Assembly (NCBI GenBank): GCA_027592975.1
Contig: JAQCJS010000116.1
Location: 1 to 5,067 of the forward strand
Direction: 5' to 3'
Length of the DNA stretch: 5,067 bases
Origin: Chloroflexota bacterium
GTDB lineage: Bacteria > Chloroflexota > Dehalococcoidia > UBA2979
Below the pieces are notes generated by a model. The model was not told the origin of the DNA. It made no database searches and saw only the letters and a program-made list of their open reading frames with translations. Numbering within the stretch: position 1 is the stretch's first letter; each line of letters opens with the position of its first letter. Below are positions 1 to 5,067 of the stretch, one piece after another. A program made the translations under genes and the position numbers.

Positions 1-2895
1 GTGCGCGGCGAGCGGCGCGGTCGCCTCGATCGGCGCTCCGGGGGCGTCGAGCAGCGCGCCGAGGTCGAGGCCGAGCGCCTCGGCGACGGCACCACGGAGC
101 GATGGCACCGCGCCGTTCCGCAGCCGCGTCAGCGCCAGCAGCATCTCCACCAGCCGATCGTCCCTCGGCGCGTCGCCGAGGATGTGCAGCCCGTCGCGGA
201 TCGGCGCGGTGCCCAGTTCGTGCGTGTACGCGTGGATCGCCTCGACGAGATGCCGGAAGTCCGAGGCGCTCAGGTCGGAGATCGAGTACGGGACGCCGTC
301 CTCGTGCGTGGCCGGATCCCACACGTGGATGTGGTTCGCCGTCGCGCCGTCGGCGTTGAGCAGCAGCGACAAATCCTGATCGAGCTTCGCGTCGCGGATC
401 ACCTGCCAGATCTCCTGCTGGAGGAACGGCAGTTTCGAGGGGTCGGTGCGTTCCAGGAGGTAGTACTCATCCACCAGCCGGTCGATCTGCACCAGCGGGC
501 CCCACTGGCCCGCCGTGGTCATCGGCGGTGGCAGGTGATCCACGATCACGGCGTGCGCGCGCCGCTTCGCCGCTGCGCCCTCGCCCGGGTCGTCCACGAT
601 AAACGGGTACACCAGCGGCAGGTCGCCCAGCAGCAGGTCGGGGAAGCAGTCCGCTGCGAGGCCCACGCCCTTCCCCGGCAACCACTCCAGTGACCCGTGC
701 TTGCCCATGTGCACCGCTACGTCCGCGCCCCATCCCCCGACCTCGCGCGGCTCGGCGAGCCAGCGGTACAGGGCGAGGTACGGGTGCGGTGGCGGCAGAT
801 CCGGGCGGTGCATGATCGCCGTGCGGTCCATCCCGTACCCGCGCGGCGGCTGCACGGCGACGAACACGTGCCCGAACTCGAGCCCCGCGAGGCCCAGCGT
901 GCCGTCGTCGTCCACGTAGTAGCGCCCCGGCGGCTCGCCCCACTGCCGCGCCATCTGCTCCCGTCGCGTCGACGGCACCCCGTCGAACCATGGGCCGTAC
1001 ACACCGGCGGGGACGCGGGCCGCCGCGTCGCGCAGTTGCGCCTCGGTCAGCAGGTCGCGGTCGTAGTGGCCGCGCGCCACCAGCAGGTGCATGAGAGTGT
1101 CCGAGTCCGGCGGCAGTGCGCCGACCTCGTAGCCCTCGTCGTGCAGGCGGCGCAGCAGCGCCAGCAGCGACGCGGGAGAGTCGAGGCCCACGGCGTTCGC
1201 GATTCTCGATGCCTTCGCGTTGTGGTTCGTGAGGATGACGGCAACGCGCTTCTCCGCGTTCGGCGTCCGGCGCAGCCGCGCGAGGCGGAGCGCCTGGCCG
1301 ATCACCCGGTCGATGCGATCCGGCATCGGCGCGTGGTGCATCACCTCGGCCCCCGCGAGCGCGTGCGTGGCCCCGCGCGGTCGAGGCGGCGCGGGCTGCT
1401 TGAACGCGATCGGGACGGTGATGATCCGCCCGTCCAGCTCCGGGATCGCGACGTGCATCGCGACGTCGAGGGGCGTCAGGCCCGCCTCAGACGCCTCCCA
1501 GCGTGCGGCGCTCGTCGAAGCGGCGATCGCCTGCAACTGCGGCACGCCAAGACGTTCGAGCGCCTCGACGGCCCAGTGGTCGCCGCCCTCGCCGGGATCG
1601 CCCGCGGAGCCCATCGCGAACGCCATGGTGTTGATGACCGCGTCCACGCGAGGCGCACCGGCCTCGTCCACGAACAACTGGAGCGCCTCGGGCAGTTCCC
1701 CGCGCGCGAGCGCCTCGTCCTTCAGCGAGTAGGCGAACACGGGCAGCACGTTCGCACCGAGCGCTTCGCCCCGCTCGATGAGTGCCTCGACCATCGCGGT
1801 GTTCCCGGTGAGCAGGTAGGAGCGGTAGAAGAGCACGCCGATCGTCGGGCGCGCCGGATCAGCCGCGCGCACCCACGAAGCGACCTCGTAGCCGGTCGAC
1901 GCCGGGTGGAAGACGCCCGTCCGAGGCTGCTCGATCGGTGGGAGGTAGCCGTACCCGCTCGCGAGCAGGTGGTCGGACAGGAAGTAGAGCGCCTGCTGAT
2001 AGTTGTCCACGCCGCTGTACTGGAAGTACGCCTTCAGCTCGTGCGCGATCGGCACACCGGCGTTGGAGCACGCTGTCAGATCCGGGTCGAGATCCTCCGT
2101 GCCCGGCATCGCGATCAGCCACTGGTCGTTCCGCTCCACCAGCCGCAAGAGATGTTCGAACCCCGGCAGGCTCGGACGGCCGCCGTGCAGCCGCACGATC
2201 ACGACCTCCGCCTCCGGCACGACCTGATCGAGGAACGCGATCGCGTCCGCCTCGGACGTGAGGTGGTTCACGGTGTACGCGCGAACCGGCGGGAAATCGT
2301 CCGCCATCAGCGGCACCGCGCGCGAGAACGCGAGGAGGTCCGTGTCCGCCTGCGTGAGCACCACGAAGCCGTTGCTCCGCACCTCGCGGTCACGCTCGAT
2401 CACCACAGGGGCGGCGGCGTCGTGGGTCGCGCCGCCCTCCCACGAGAAGGCGCTGAAGGCGTACTCCGCAAGCTCGGGCGGCGGCGGCAGGTAGCGCCCC
2501 CCCTCTACCTGCGCCTCGATATAGTCCCACAGCGCGAGGAGCTGCCACTCCGTGTTCATCGAGTGGAAGAACGTGGTGCGGCCGTCCAGCAGCAGCATGG
2601 TCACGTTCGCCAGCGGGCACGGGCCCAGGCAGCCCGCCTCGTTCAGGTGGACGCGGTTGCGCATCTTGCGGCGTGTCCACTCGGCGTAGTGCTGCTCCTT
2701 GCGGCTGGGCGCCGCGCCGAACGCGGTATCCCCGCAGCAGCACCCGTTGGCGCACACGAATAGCTGACCGAGGTGCCGCGCGACGTTGACCAGCTTGCCG
2801 TCGCTGCGCGTGACGATGTTCCGCGTCGCGCGCGGGCGCGGTGGTGCGGATGGCACTGACGCCGGGGGCACCTCGGTCGGCTCGCGCTCGGGCAC
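1..2895 (-). CDS. cobN: Cobaltochelatase subunit CobN with N-terminal [2Fe-2S] ferredoxin domain (3' end outside window)
   Basis: This gene encodes the large subunit of the ATP-dependent aerobic cobaltochelatase, which inserts Co2+ into hydrogenobyrinic acid a,c-diamide in the cytoplasm together with AAA+ partners (CobS/CobT or ChlI/ChlD-like; none is visible here). I translated 965 uninterrupted codons, and the frame leaves the window open at base 1. CobN proteins are usually about 1,200-1,450 residues, so the C-terminal part is missing. Residues 1-25 are Pro-rich, ~40-135 are a thioredoxin-like ferredoxin (C48, C52-C54, C89, C93), ~136-175 are a linker, and CobN starts near F177 (VVLTQADTDLL). 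CobN landmarks are VFHP (328-331), NHNAKASRIANAVGLDSPAS (557-576), QPPRGY (682-687) and HMGKHGSLEWLPGK (729-742), the last being the CobN/ChlH-type signature. The proposed start is the GTG four bases after the cbtA stop. There is no strong Shine-Dalgarno, and GTGs at codons 9 and 14 are alternatives; the first in-frame ATG lies inside the ferredoxin domain. The CobN identity is secure; the exact start is not. Confidence 0.93.
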   Translation of the reverse strand, partial: MPEREPTEVPPASVPSAPPRPRATRNIVTRSDGKLVNVARHLGQLFVCANGCCCGDTAFGAAPSRKEQHYAEWTRRKMRNRVHLNEAGCLGPCPLANVTMLLLDGRTTFFHSMNTEWQLLALWDYIEAQVEGGRYLPPPPELAEYAFSAFSWEGGATHDAAAPVVIERDREVRSNGFVVLTQADTDLLAFSRAVPLMADDFPPVRAYTVNHLTSEADAIAFLDQVVPEAEVVIVRLHGGRPSLPGFEHLLRLVERNDQWLIAMPGTEDLDPDLTACSNAGVPIAHELKAYFQYSGVDNYQQALYFLSDHLLASGYGYLPPIEQPRTGVFHPASTGYEVASWVRAADPARPTIGVLFYRSYLLTGNTAMVEALIERGEALGANVLPVFAYSLKDEALARGELPEALQLFVDEAGAPRVDAVINTMAFAMGSAGDPGEGGDHWAVEALERLGVPQLQAIAASTSAARWEASEAGLTPLDVAMHVAIPELDGRIITVPIAFKQPAPPRPRGATHALAGAEVMHHAPMPDRIDRVIGQALRLARLRRTPNAEKRVAVILTNHNAKASRIANAVGLDSPASLLALLRRLHDEGYEVGALPPDSDTLMHLLVARGHYDRDLLTEAQLRDAAARVPAGVYGPWFDGVPSTRREQMARQWGEPPGRYYVDDDGTLGLAGLEFGHVFVAVQPPRGYGMDRTAIMHRPDLPPPHPYLALYRWLAEPREVGGWGADVAVHMGKHGSLEWLPGKGVGLAADCFPDLLLGDLPLVYPFIVDDPGEGAAAKRRAHAVIVDHLPPPMTTAGQWGPLVQIDRLVDEYYLLERTDPSKLPFLQQEIWQVIRDAKLDQDLSLLLNADGATANHIHVWDPATHEDGVPYSISDLSASDFRHLVEAIHAYTHELGTAPIRDGLHILGDAPRDDRLVEMLLALTRLRNGAVPSLRGAVAEALGLDLGALLDAPGAPIEATAPLAAH
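2491..2778 (-). other. Thioredoxin-like [2Fe-2S] ferredoxin domain at the N-terminus of CobN (residues ~40-135)
   Basis: The segment opens with HLGQLFVCANGCCCGD and continues to LNEAGCLGPCPLANVTMLLL, ending in a helix around WQLLALWDYIEAQ. The cysteines are C48, C52, C53, C54, C89 and C93. C48-x4-C53-x35-C89-x3-C93 matches the spacing of NuoE-like and Aquifex-type [2Fe-2S] ferredoxins of the thioredoxin fold. C54 could replace C53 as second ligand. The CLGPC loop followed by a hydrophobic strand is typical of this family, and stand-alone proteins of this kind (including DUF1636-like ones) are known beside cob genes. What is seen is the cysteine pattern and the in-frame link to CobN. That it binds a cluster and donates electrons is inferred from the family. 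Confidence 0.85.
2497..2503 (-). other. G7 homopolymer (sense strand) at the ferredoxin/CobN junction
   Basis: The coding strand reads GAG GGG GGG CGC at codons 131-134, directly after the ferredoxin domain's last helix. A shift at this run in either direction reaches a stop soon: TGA at 2402-2400 for a +1 shift and TGA at 2392-2390 for a -1 shift. The predicted short product would be about 165-170 residues, essentially the ferredoxin domain alone. The run could be a slippage site, a sequencing-error hotspot or chance in GC-rich DNA. Confidence 0.4.
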
Positions 2896-2899
2896 CGCG

Positions 2900-3601
2900 C
2901 TACCGCCGGCGCTCGACGAGCGCGCCGAAGGCGAGGCCCATCGCGCCCCACAGCGCGATCTGCGTTGCCAGCGCCCCCACGCGGAACCGCCACAGCAGCT
3001 CCGCCGGGAAGTCCGCCGGCACCTCGTCCACGACGGGGAGCACGAGGAACACGACGGTCACGCCCACGACGAACGCGCCGAGCGCGGCCAGCGCGGCGCT
3101 CCATGCGTCCATGCGCGCCGCCAGCGTGCGCTGCAGCCAGACCGCGCCCCCGACGAGCAGGATCGAGATCACGAGCAGCCCGAGGTACGCGCCCGTCCGC
3201 ATGCCGATCGTCTCGCCGTCGCCCACGGCGGGCGGGTTCGGGGGGTACTTCAGGAACGGCACGAGGATGACCGCCAGAAAGCCGAGTGACGCGATGCTCA
3301 GCGCCGTGCCGCGGATGCCCAGTCCCCCGAACCGACGGTGTACCAGCGCGAACACGACGGCGAGCAGCCCCCCGAACGACACTCCCAGCACCGCCAGCCC
3401 GACGAGCAGTCCGGCCGTGCGCTGCACGCCGCGACTGATCTCGAAGCCGCCCGTCTCATCGGCGTGGGCGTGCGCCTCCCCTTCGAGCGCGATCGCAGCT
3501 TCGATGTGTGGTTCGGCGAACGCCGTCGCCACGGCGAACGCGACGATGCCCGCGAGGCAGCCCGCGAGCATGCCGCGGACCAGCAGGTCCCGCATGTGCA
3601 T
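2900..3601 (-). CDS. cbtA: Cobalt transporter subunit CbtA
   Basis: The product is the 233-residue integral membrane subunit of the CbtAB cobalt importer, which is found under B12-riboswitch control in many bacteria. By eye there are about five or six membrane segments: ~10-29, 63-87, 98-117, 137-156, 168-190 and 208-228. Family hallmarks are AEPHIEAAI (29-37) after the first segment, a His motif AHAHADE (43-49), FEISRGVQRTAG (53-64), PFLKYPPNPPAVGD (115-128), PVVDEVPADFPAELLWRFR (189-207) and the final LWGAMGLAFG. H32, H44 and H46 are plausible metal contacts between segments 1 and 2. The ATG at 3601 has GGAG six bases upstream; the in-frame ATG two codons later is too far from it to be preferred. 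It lies 33 bases after cbtB and 4 bases before cobN, so the three genes are probably one transcript. The length is normal for the family. Confidence 0.93.
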   Translation of the reverse strand: MHMRDLLVRGMLAGCLAGIVAFAVATAFAEPHIEAAIALEGEAHAHADETGGFEISRGVQRTAGLLVGLAVLGVSFGGLLAVVFALVHRRFGGLGIRGTALSIASLGFLAVILVPFLKYPPNPPAVGDGETIGMRTGAYLGLLVISILLVGGAVWLQRTLAARMDAWSAALAALGAFVVGVTVVFLVLPVVDEVPADFPAELLWRFRVGALATQIALWGAMGLAFGALVERRR

Positions 3602-3607
3602 GATGAT

Positions 3608-3611
3608 CTCC
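3608..3611 (-). promoter_or_regulatory. Ribosome binding site of cbtA
   Basis: The sense strand reads CGGAGATCATC before ATG. GGAG is spaced six bases from the start codon, which supports 3601 over the second ATG at 3595. Confidence 0.6.
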
Positions 3612-3634
3612 GTCGAACGCGGTCGGCGCCTCGG

Positions 3635-3853
3635 CTAGTGGCAGGGCAGCCCGGCAAGGTGCCGGGCGTCATGCACGAACTCATGCACCAGGTTCGACGG
3701 GAAGACCGAGAGCGCCCCCTGCTCGATGCCGAACAGGTAGAGCAGCGACGCGGCGAGCGCGGTGGCGAAGACGGCCCACGGCAGGACGTCGCGCAGCGGG
3801 ATCGGACTGAACTCAGGCAGCGGGGCGACCGCAGGGTCGGCGAAACGGGCCAC
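3635..3853 (-). CDS. cbtB: Cobalt transporter subunit CbtB
   Basis: The product is the small partner of CbtA: 72 residues, one membrane span and a metal-binding tail, which is the usual size and design of the family. After a short N-terminal segment the span covers about residues 23-43 (VLPWAVFATALAASLLYLFG). The tail HEFVHDARHLAGLPCH (57-72) carries H57, H61, H65, C71 and H72 and is the CbtB signature, thought to bind cobalt at the membrane surface. The start is set by a near-perfect AAGGAGG six bases before this GTG. The frame is open for 37 more codons to an ATG at 3964, but that stretch is the riboswitch aptamer and its downstream hairpin, so a longer protein is unlikely. It is the first gene of the operon, directly behind the B12-responsive leader, and so is the direct target of its control. 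Because cbtA follows after 33 bases, the pair is probably made together. Confidence 0.93.
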   Translation of the reverse strand: MARFADPAVAPLPEFSPIPLRDVLPWAVFATALAASLLYLFGIEQGALSVFPSNLVHEFVHDARHLAGLPCH

Positions 3854-3859
3854 CAGTGG

Positions 3860-3866
3860 CCTCCTT
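3860..3866 (-). promoter_or_regulatory. Ribosome binding site of cbtB
   Basis: The sense strand carries AAGGAGG followed by CCACTG and then GTG, a spacing of six bases. It decides the start of cbtB. It begins one base after the TCCC arm of a small hairpin, which places it within reach of control by the riboswitch. Confidence 0.85.
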
Positions 3867-3867
3867 C

Positions 3868-3882
3868 GGGATAGCGCGTCCC
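3868..3882 (-). promoter_or_regulatory. Small hairpin between B12 aptamer and cbtB ribosome binding site
   Basis: The sense strand GGGA-CGCGCTA-TCCC forms four base pairs (a G-U pair could extend it) with a seven-base loop, ending one base before AAGGAGG. In cobalamin riboswitches a hairpin here (P13) often pairs through its loop with loop L5 of the aptamer to block translation. The CGCG in this loop could pair with the GCG/CGC-rich P5 region, but the match is short and self-complementary, so the P13 assignment is tentative. No U-run follows, so a transcription terminator is unlikely. Confidence 0.45.
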
Positions 3883-3890
3883 AGTTGATC

Positions 3891-3984
3891 GTGATCCGAG
3901 GGTCTGACTCTCCGTCACCGGTTGGTGAGCGGATTACAGTGGCGCGACCGCGCCGGGCTTGCACCGGCTTCCTCGCTGGATCAC
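3891..3984 (-). promoter_or_regulatory. Cobalamin (B12) riboswitch aptamer, compact form, leader of cbtB-cbtA-cobN
   Basis: The leader RNA shows the class-I cobalamin core in order: GAGGAAGCCGGTGCAAGCC, then CGCCACTGTAATCC, then the B12-box variant GAGAGTCAGACC. The pairing supports it. A closing helix joins GTGATC and, after a CAG bulge, CGAGG (5' side, from 3984) with CCTCGGATCAC (3' side, ending at 3891). GCCGG/CCGGC forms P4. TCCG-C-TCACC-AACC-GGTGA-CGGA forms a nine-pair hairpin with one bulged C in the P6 position. At about 94 bases it lacks the long P7-P12 arm of larger members. B12 elements upstream of cbtAB are well established. High adenosylcobalamin or another cobalamin is expected to lower cbtB translation, and with it the coupled genes. 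The family call is firm; the ligand form and mechanism are inferred. Confidence 0.88.
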
Positions 3985-3994
3985 AGGTGTGCGG

Positions 3995-4023
3995 ACTCTA
4001 GGCGCGCGACACGGAAGCGTCAA
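3995..4023 (-). promoter_or_regulatory. Predicted sigma70-type promoter of the cbtB-cbtA-cobN operon
   Basis: The sense strand has TTGACG (4023-4018), exactly 17 bases, then TAGAGT (4000-3995). This is five of six matches to the -35 and four of six to the -10 consensus at ideal spacing. Transcription would start around 3988-3990, only about four to six bases before the first closing-helix base of the riboswitch. Promoter and aptamer position therefore support each other. Confidence 0.7.
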
Positions 4024-4082
4024 CGCTGCCCCGGGACGACGGCGATGCGCGCGCACCGGGGAACCTCGCTATGCTCCGCGCC

Positions 4083-4087
4083 GGAGG
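4083..4087 (+). promoter_or_regulatory. Ribosome binding site of the amidohydrolase gene
   Basis: GGAGG is followed by ACGCC and then GTG, a five-base spacing. It selects the GTG at 4093 over the upstream in-frame starts, whose extra residues look non-coding. Confidence 0.75.
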
Positions 4088-4092
4088 ACGCC

Positions 4093-4959
4093 GTGATCAC
4101 TGACGCCCAGGTTCACATCTATCCCCCGGACGCGCCCGCGCACCCGTGGCCGAAGCAGCCCGGCCGCGGCGCCGCGCCGTGGACGCACCCGGATGGCTTC
4201 TCCGCGCTGGAAATGCTGGGCGCAATGGAGGCGGTGGGCGTCGACCGCGCGGTGATCGTGCCGCCCGTGTGGGCCGGCGAGGACAACACCACCGCACTGG
4301 AGGCCGCCGCGCGCCATCCGGGACGATTCGCGGTGATGGGCCGCTTCGATCCGTACGCCGCGGGCGCGCCGGATCGCCTGGAGCGCTGGCTGGAGCAGCC
4401 GGGCATGATCGGCATCCGCATGAGCGGGCGCTGGAACACGCGCGAGATCAGCGCGCGGCAGGCCCTCGGCGACCCGGAGATCGAGTGGTACTGGGAGGCC
4501 TGCGAGCGCCTGGGCATCCCGATCGCCGTGCTTGCCGGCGAGGCGGTACCGCTGCTGCTCCCCGTCGCGGCGAGGCACCCCGAGCTGTGCCTGATCATCG
4601 ACCACTCAGGGATGCGCGGTGCACATTCGCTGGACGAGGCGTTCGACACCATCGACGCGCTGCGCGAGCTGGCGAAGCACCCGAACGTGAACATGAAGAT
4701 GGGCAGCATCCCGAACGCCTCCGCGCAGCCGTACCCGTTCCGCGACACCCACCCGTACATCGAGCGCATCTACCAGGCGTTCGGCGCGCGCCGGATGATG
4801 TGGGAGTCGGACTTCACGCAGCTCGGCTACCGGCTCTACGCCGACTGCCTGCGCATGTGGATCGAGGACGTCCCGTTCCTCAGCCACGAGGATCGCGTGC
4901 ACATCCTTGGCGGGACGGCCGCGGAGGTGCTGCGCTGGCCAGAGCCGGTGCTCCGCTAG
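4093..4959 (+). CDS. Amidohydrolase family 2 (TIM-barrel metal-dependent hydrolase-like) protein
   Basis: The 288-residue product has the layout of Amidohydrolase_2 (PF04909-like, COG2159/COG3618 type) proteins. These are cytoplasmic TIM-barrel enzymes that hydrolyse lactones or amides or decarboxylate aromatic acids. Strand 1 reads TDAQVHIYPPD (3-13), where the classic DxHxH is D4-A-Q6-V-H8. Further landmarks are GIRMSG (107-112), a strand GIPIAVLAGE ending at E150, LIIDHSGM (167-174), HPNVNMKMGS (~196-205) and MMWESDFTQ with D240, the usual catalytic Asp on strand 8. Q6 replaces a metal-binding His, and L147 stands where many relatives have His. DAQVH variants occur among relatives, so the protein may still be active with fewer metal ligands. 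The substrate cannot be told from sequence. The start is fixed by GGAGG five bases upstream. It is divergent from cbtB and has no clear link to cobalt metabolism. Confidence 0.88.
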   Translation: MITDAQVHIYPPDAPAHPWPKQPGRGAAPWTHPDGFSALEMLGAMEAVGVDRAVIVPPVWAGEDNTTALEAAARHPGRFAVMGRFDPYAAGAPDRLERWLEQPGMIGIRMSGRWNTREISARQALGDPEIEWYWEACERLGIPIAVLAGEAVPLLLPVAARHPELCLIIDHSGMRGAHSLDEAFDTIDALRELAKHPNVNMKMGSIPNASAQPYPFRDTHPYIERIYQAFGARRMMWESDFTQLGYRLYADCLRMWIEDVPFLSHEDRVHILGGTAAEVLRWPEPVLR

Positions 4960-5067
4960 CGCCCCGCGCGCACCTCGGCCGTGCCCGCTTCCTCGAACGA
5001 CGCCGGGCGGTCCGGCGGGCGGCTCGGCGGGCGCAGGAACAGCAGCACGACGACCATCGAGACGGTT
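4956..5067 (-). CDS. C-terminal end of an unidentified, probably membrane, protein (5' part outside window)
   Basis: A minus-strand frame runs in from the right edge for 36 codons (first complete codon at 5066-5064) and stops with TAG at 4958-4956. It begins TVSMVVVLLFLRPPSRPP, which looks like the end of a last membrane helix followed by a Pro/Arg-rich cytoplasmic tail, as in many MFS-type transporters. Nearly every codon ends in G or C, which supports coding. It converges on the amidohydrolase gene. The family is not identifiable from so short a piece. Confidence 0.55.
   Translation of the reverse strand, partial: TVSMVVVLLFLRPPSRPPDRPASFEEAGTAEVRAGR

Noticed and set aside
1..2763. Long plus-strand open frames (1-693 and 697-2763, the latter 688 codons)
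   Set aside because: They lie codon-for-codon opposite cobN. In GC-rich genes TTA, CTA and TCA codons are rare, so the antisense frame stays open. The translations are Arg/Val/His-rich with no family motif.
2643..3104. Minus-strand frame spanning the cbtA-cobN junction
   Set aside because: It overlaps both real genes out of frame and shows no domain; the cobN and cbtA frames carry the family motifs.
3602..3634. Possible terminator or processing hairpin between cbtB and cbtA
   Set aside because: No stable stem followed by a U-run is present in the 33 bases; it reads as an ordinary intra-operon gap with the cbtA ribosome binding site.
2786..3874. Plus-strand open frames opposite cbtA and cbtB (for example 2841-3638 and 3338-3874)
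   Set aside because: They are antisense shadows of two well-recognised membrane protein genes; the products are low-complexity Arg/Ser/Ala-rich.
3854..3964. 37-codon N-terminal extension of CbtB to an ATG at 3964
   Set aside because: The region is riboswitch aptamer and leader hairpin, the added residues have no family likeness, and AAGGAGG marks the GTG at 3853.
4070..4075. TATGCT as a -10 element for the amidohydrolase gene
   Set aside because: No recognisable -35 lies 16-18 bases upstream, and the implied transcript start would fall on the ribosome binding site.
3922..4092. 57-codon upstream extension of the amidohydrolase
   Set aside because: It runs through the opposite-strand promoter and aptamer and encodes a sequence unlike the family; GGAGG and the conserved TDAQVH place the start at 4093.

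Overview
The window is high-GC bacterial DNA whose genes end almost every codon in G or C and use GTG starts freely. It holds the 5' part of a cobalt/vitamin B12 operon on the minus strand, plus two genes unrelated in sequence at the right end. No marker fixes the host. The GC content, GTG starts and the GAGTCAGAC form of the B12 element would suit an actinobacterial or Chloroflexota-like organism, but this is only a guess.

Layout, read in the direction of minus-strand transcription (right to left): a sigma70-like promoter (3995-4023) lies a few bases upstream of a compact cobalamin riboswitch aptamer (3891-3984). A small hairpin and a strong Shine-Dalgarno follow, then cbtB (3635-3853), cbtA (2900-3601) and a long gene (2895 down to base 1, running off the left edge) for the cobaltochelatase large subunit CobN. 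cbtB and cbtA encode a cobalt importer with a His/Cys-rich tail on CbtB and a His motif in CbtA. CobN inserts Co2+ into the corrin ring in the aerobic B12 pathway. The operon therefore joins uptake of cobalt to its insertion, under feedback by cobalamin through the leader RNA.

The most unusual point is that the cobN reading frame does not begin with CobN. Its first ~135 residues form a thioredoxin-like [2Fe-2S] ferredoxin domain with a NuoE-type cysteine pattern, joined in frame by a ~40-residue linker to CobN. A run of seven G (sense strand) sits exactly at the end of the ferredoxin domain, and both alternative frames after it stop within about 115 bases.

The plus strand carries one complete gene (4093-4959), an amidohydrolase_2-type TIM-barrel protein with two non-canonical metal-ligand positions, divergent from cbtB. 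It converges on a partial minus-strand gene (4956 to the right edge), and the two stop codons share one CTAG. Apart from the 239-base leader/promoter region between cbtB and the amidohydrolase, there is essentially no non-coding DNA. I saw no tRNA, rRNA, mobile element, CRISPR array or factor-independent terminator.
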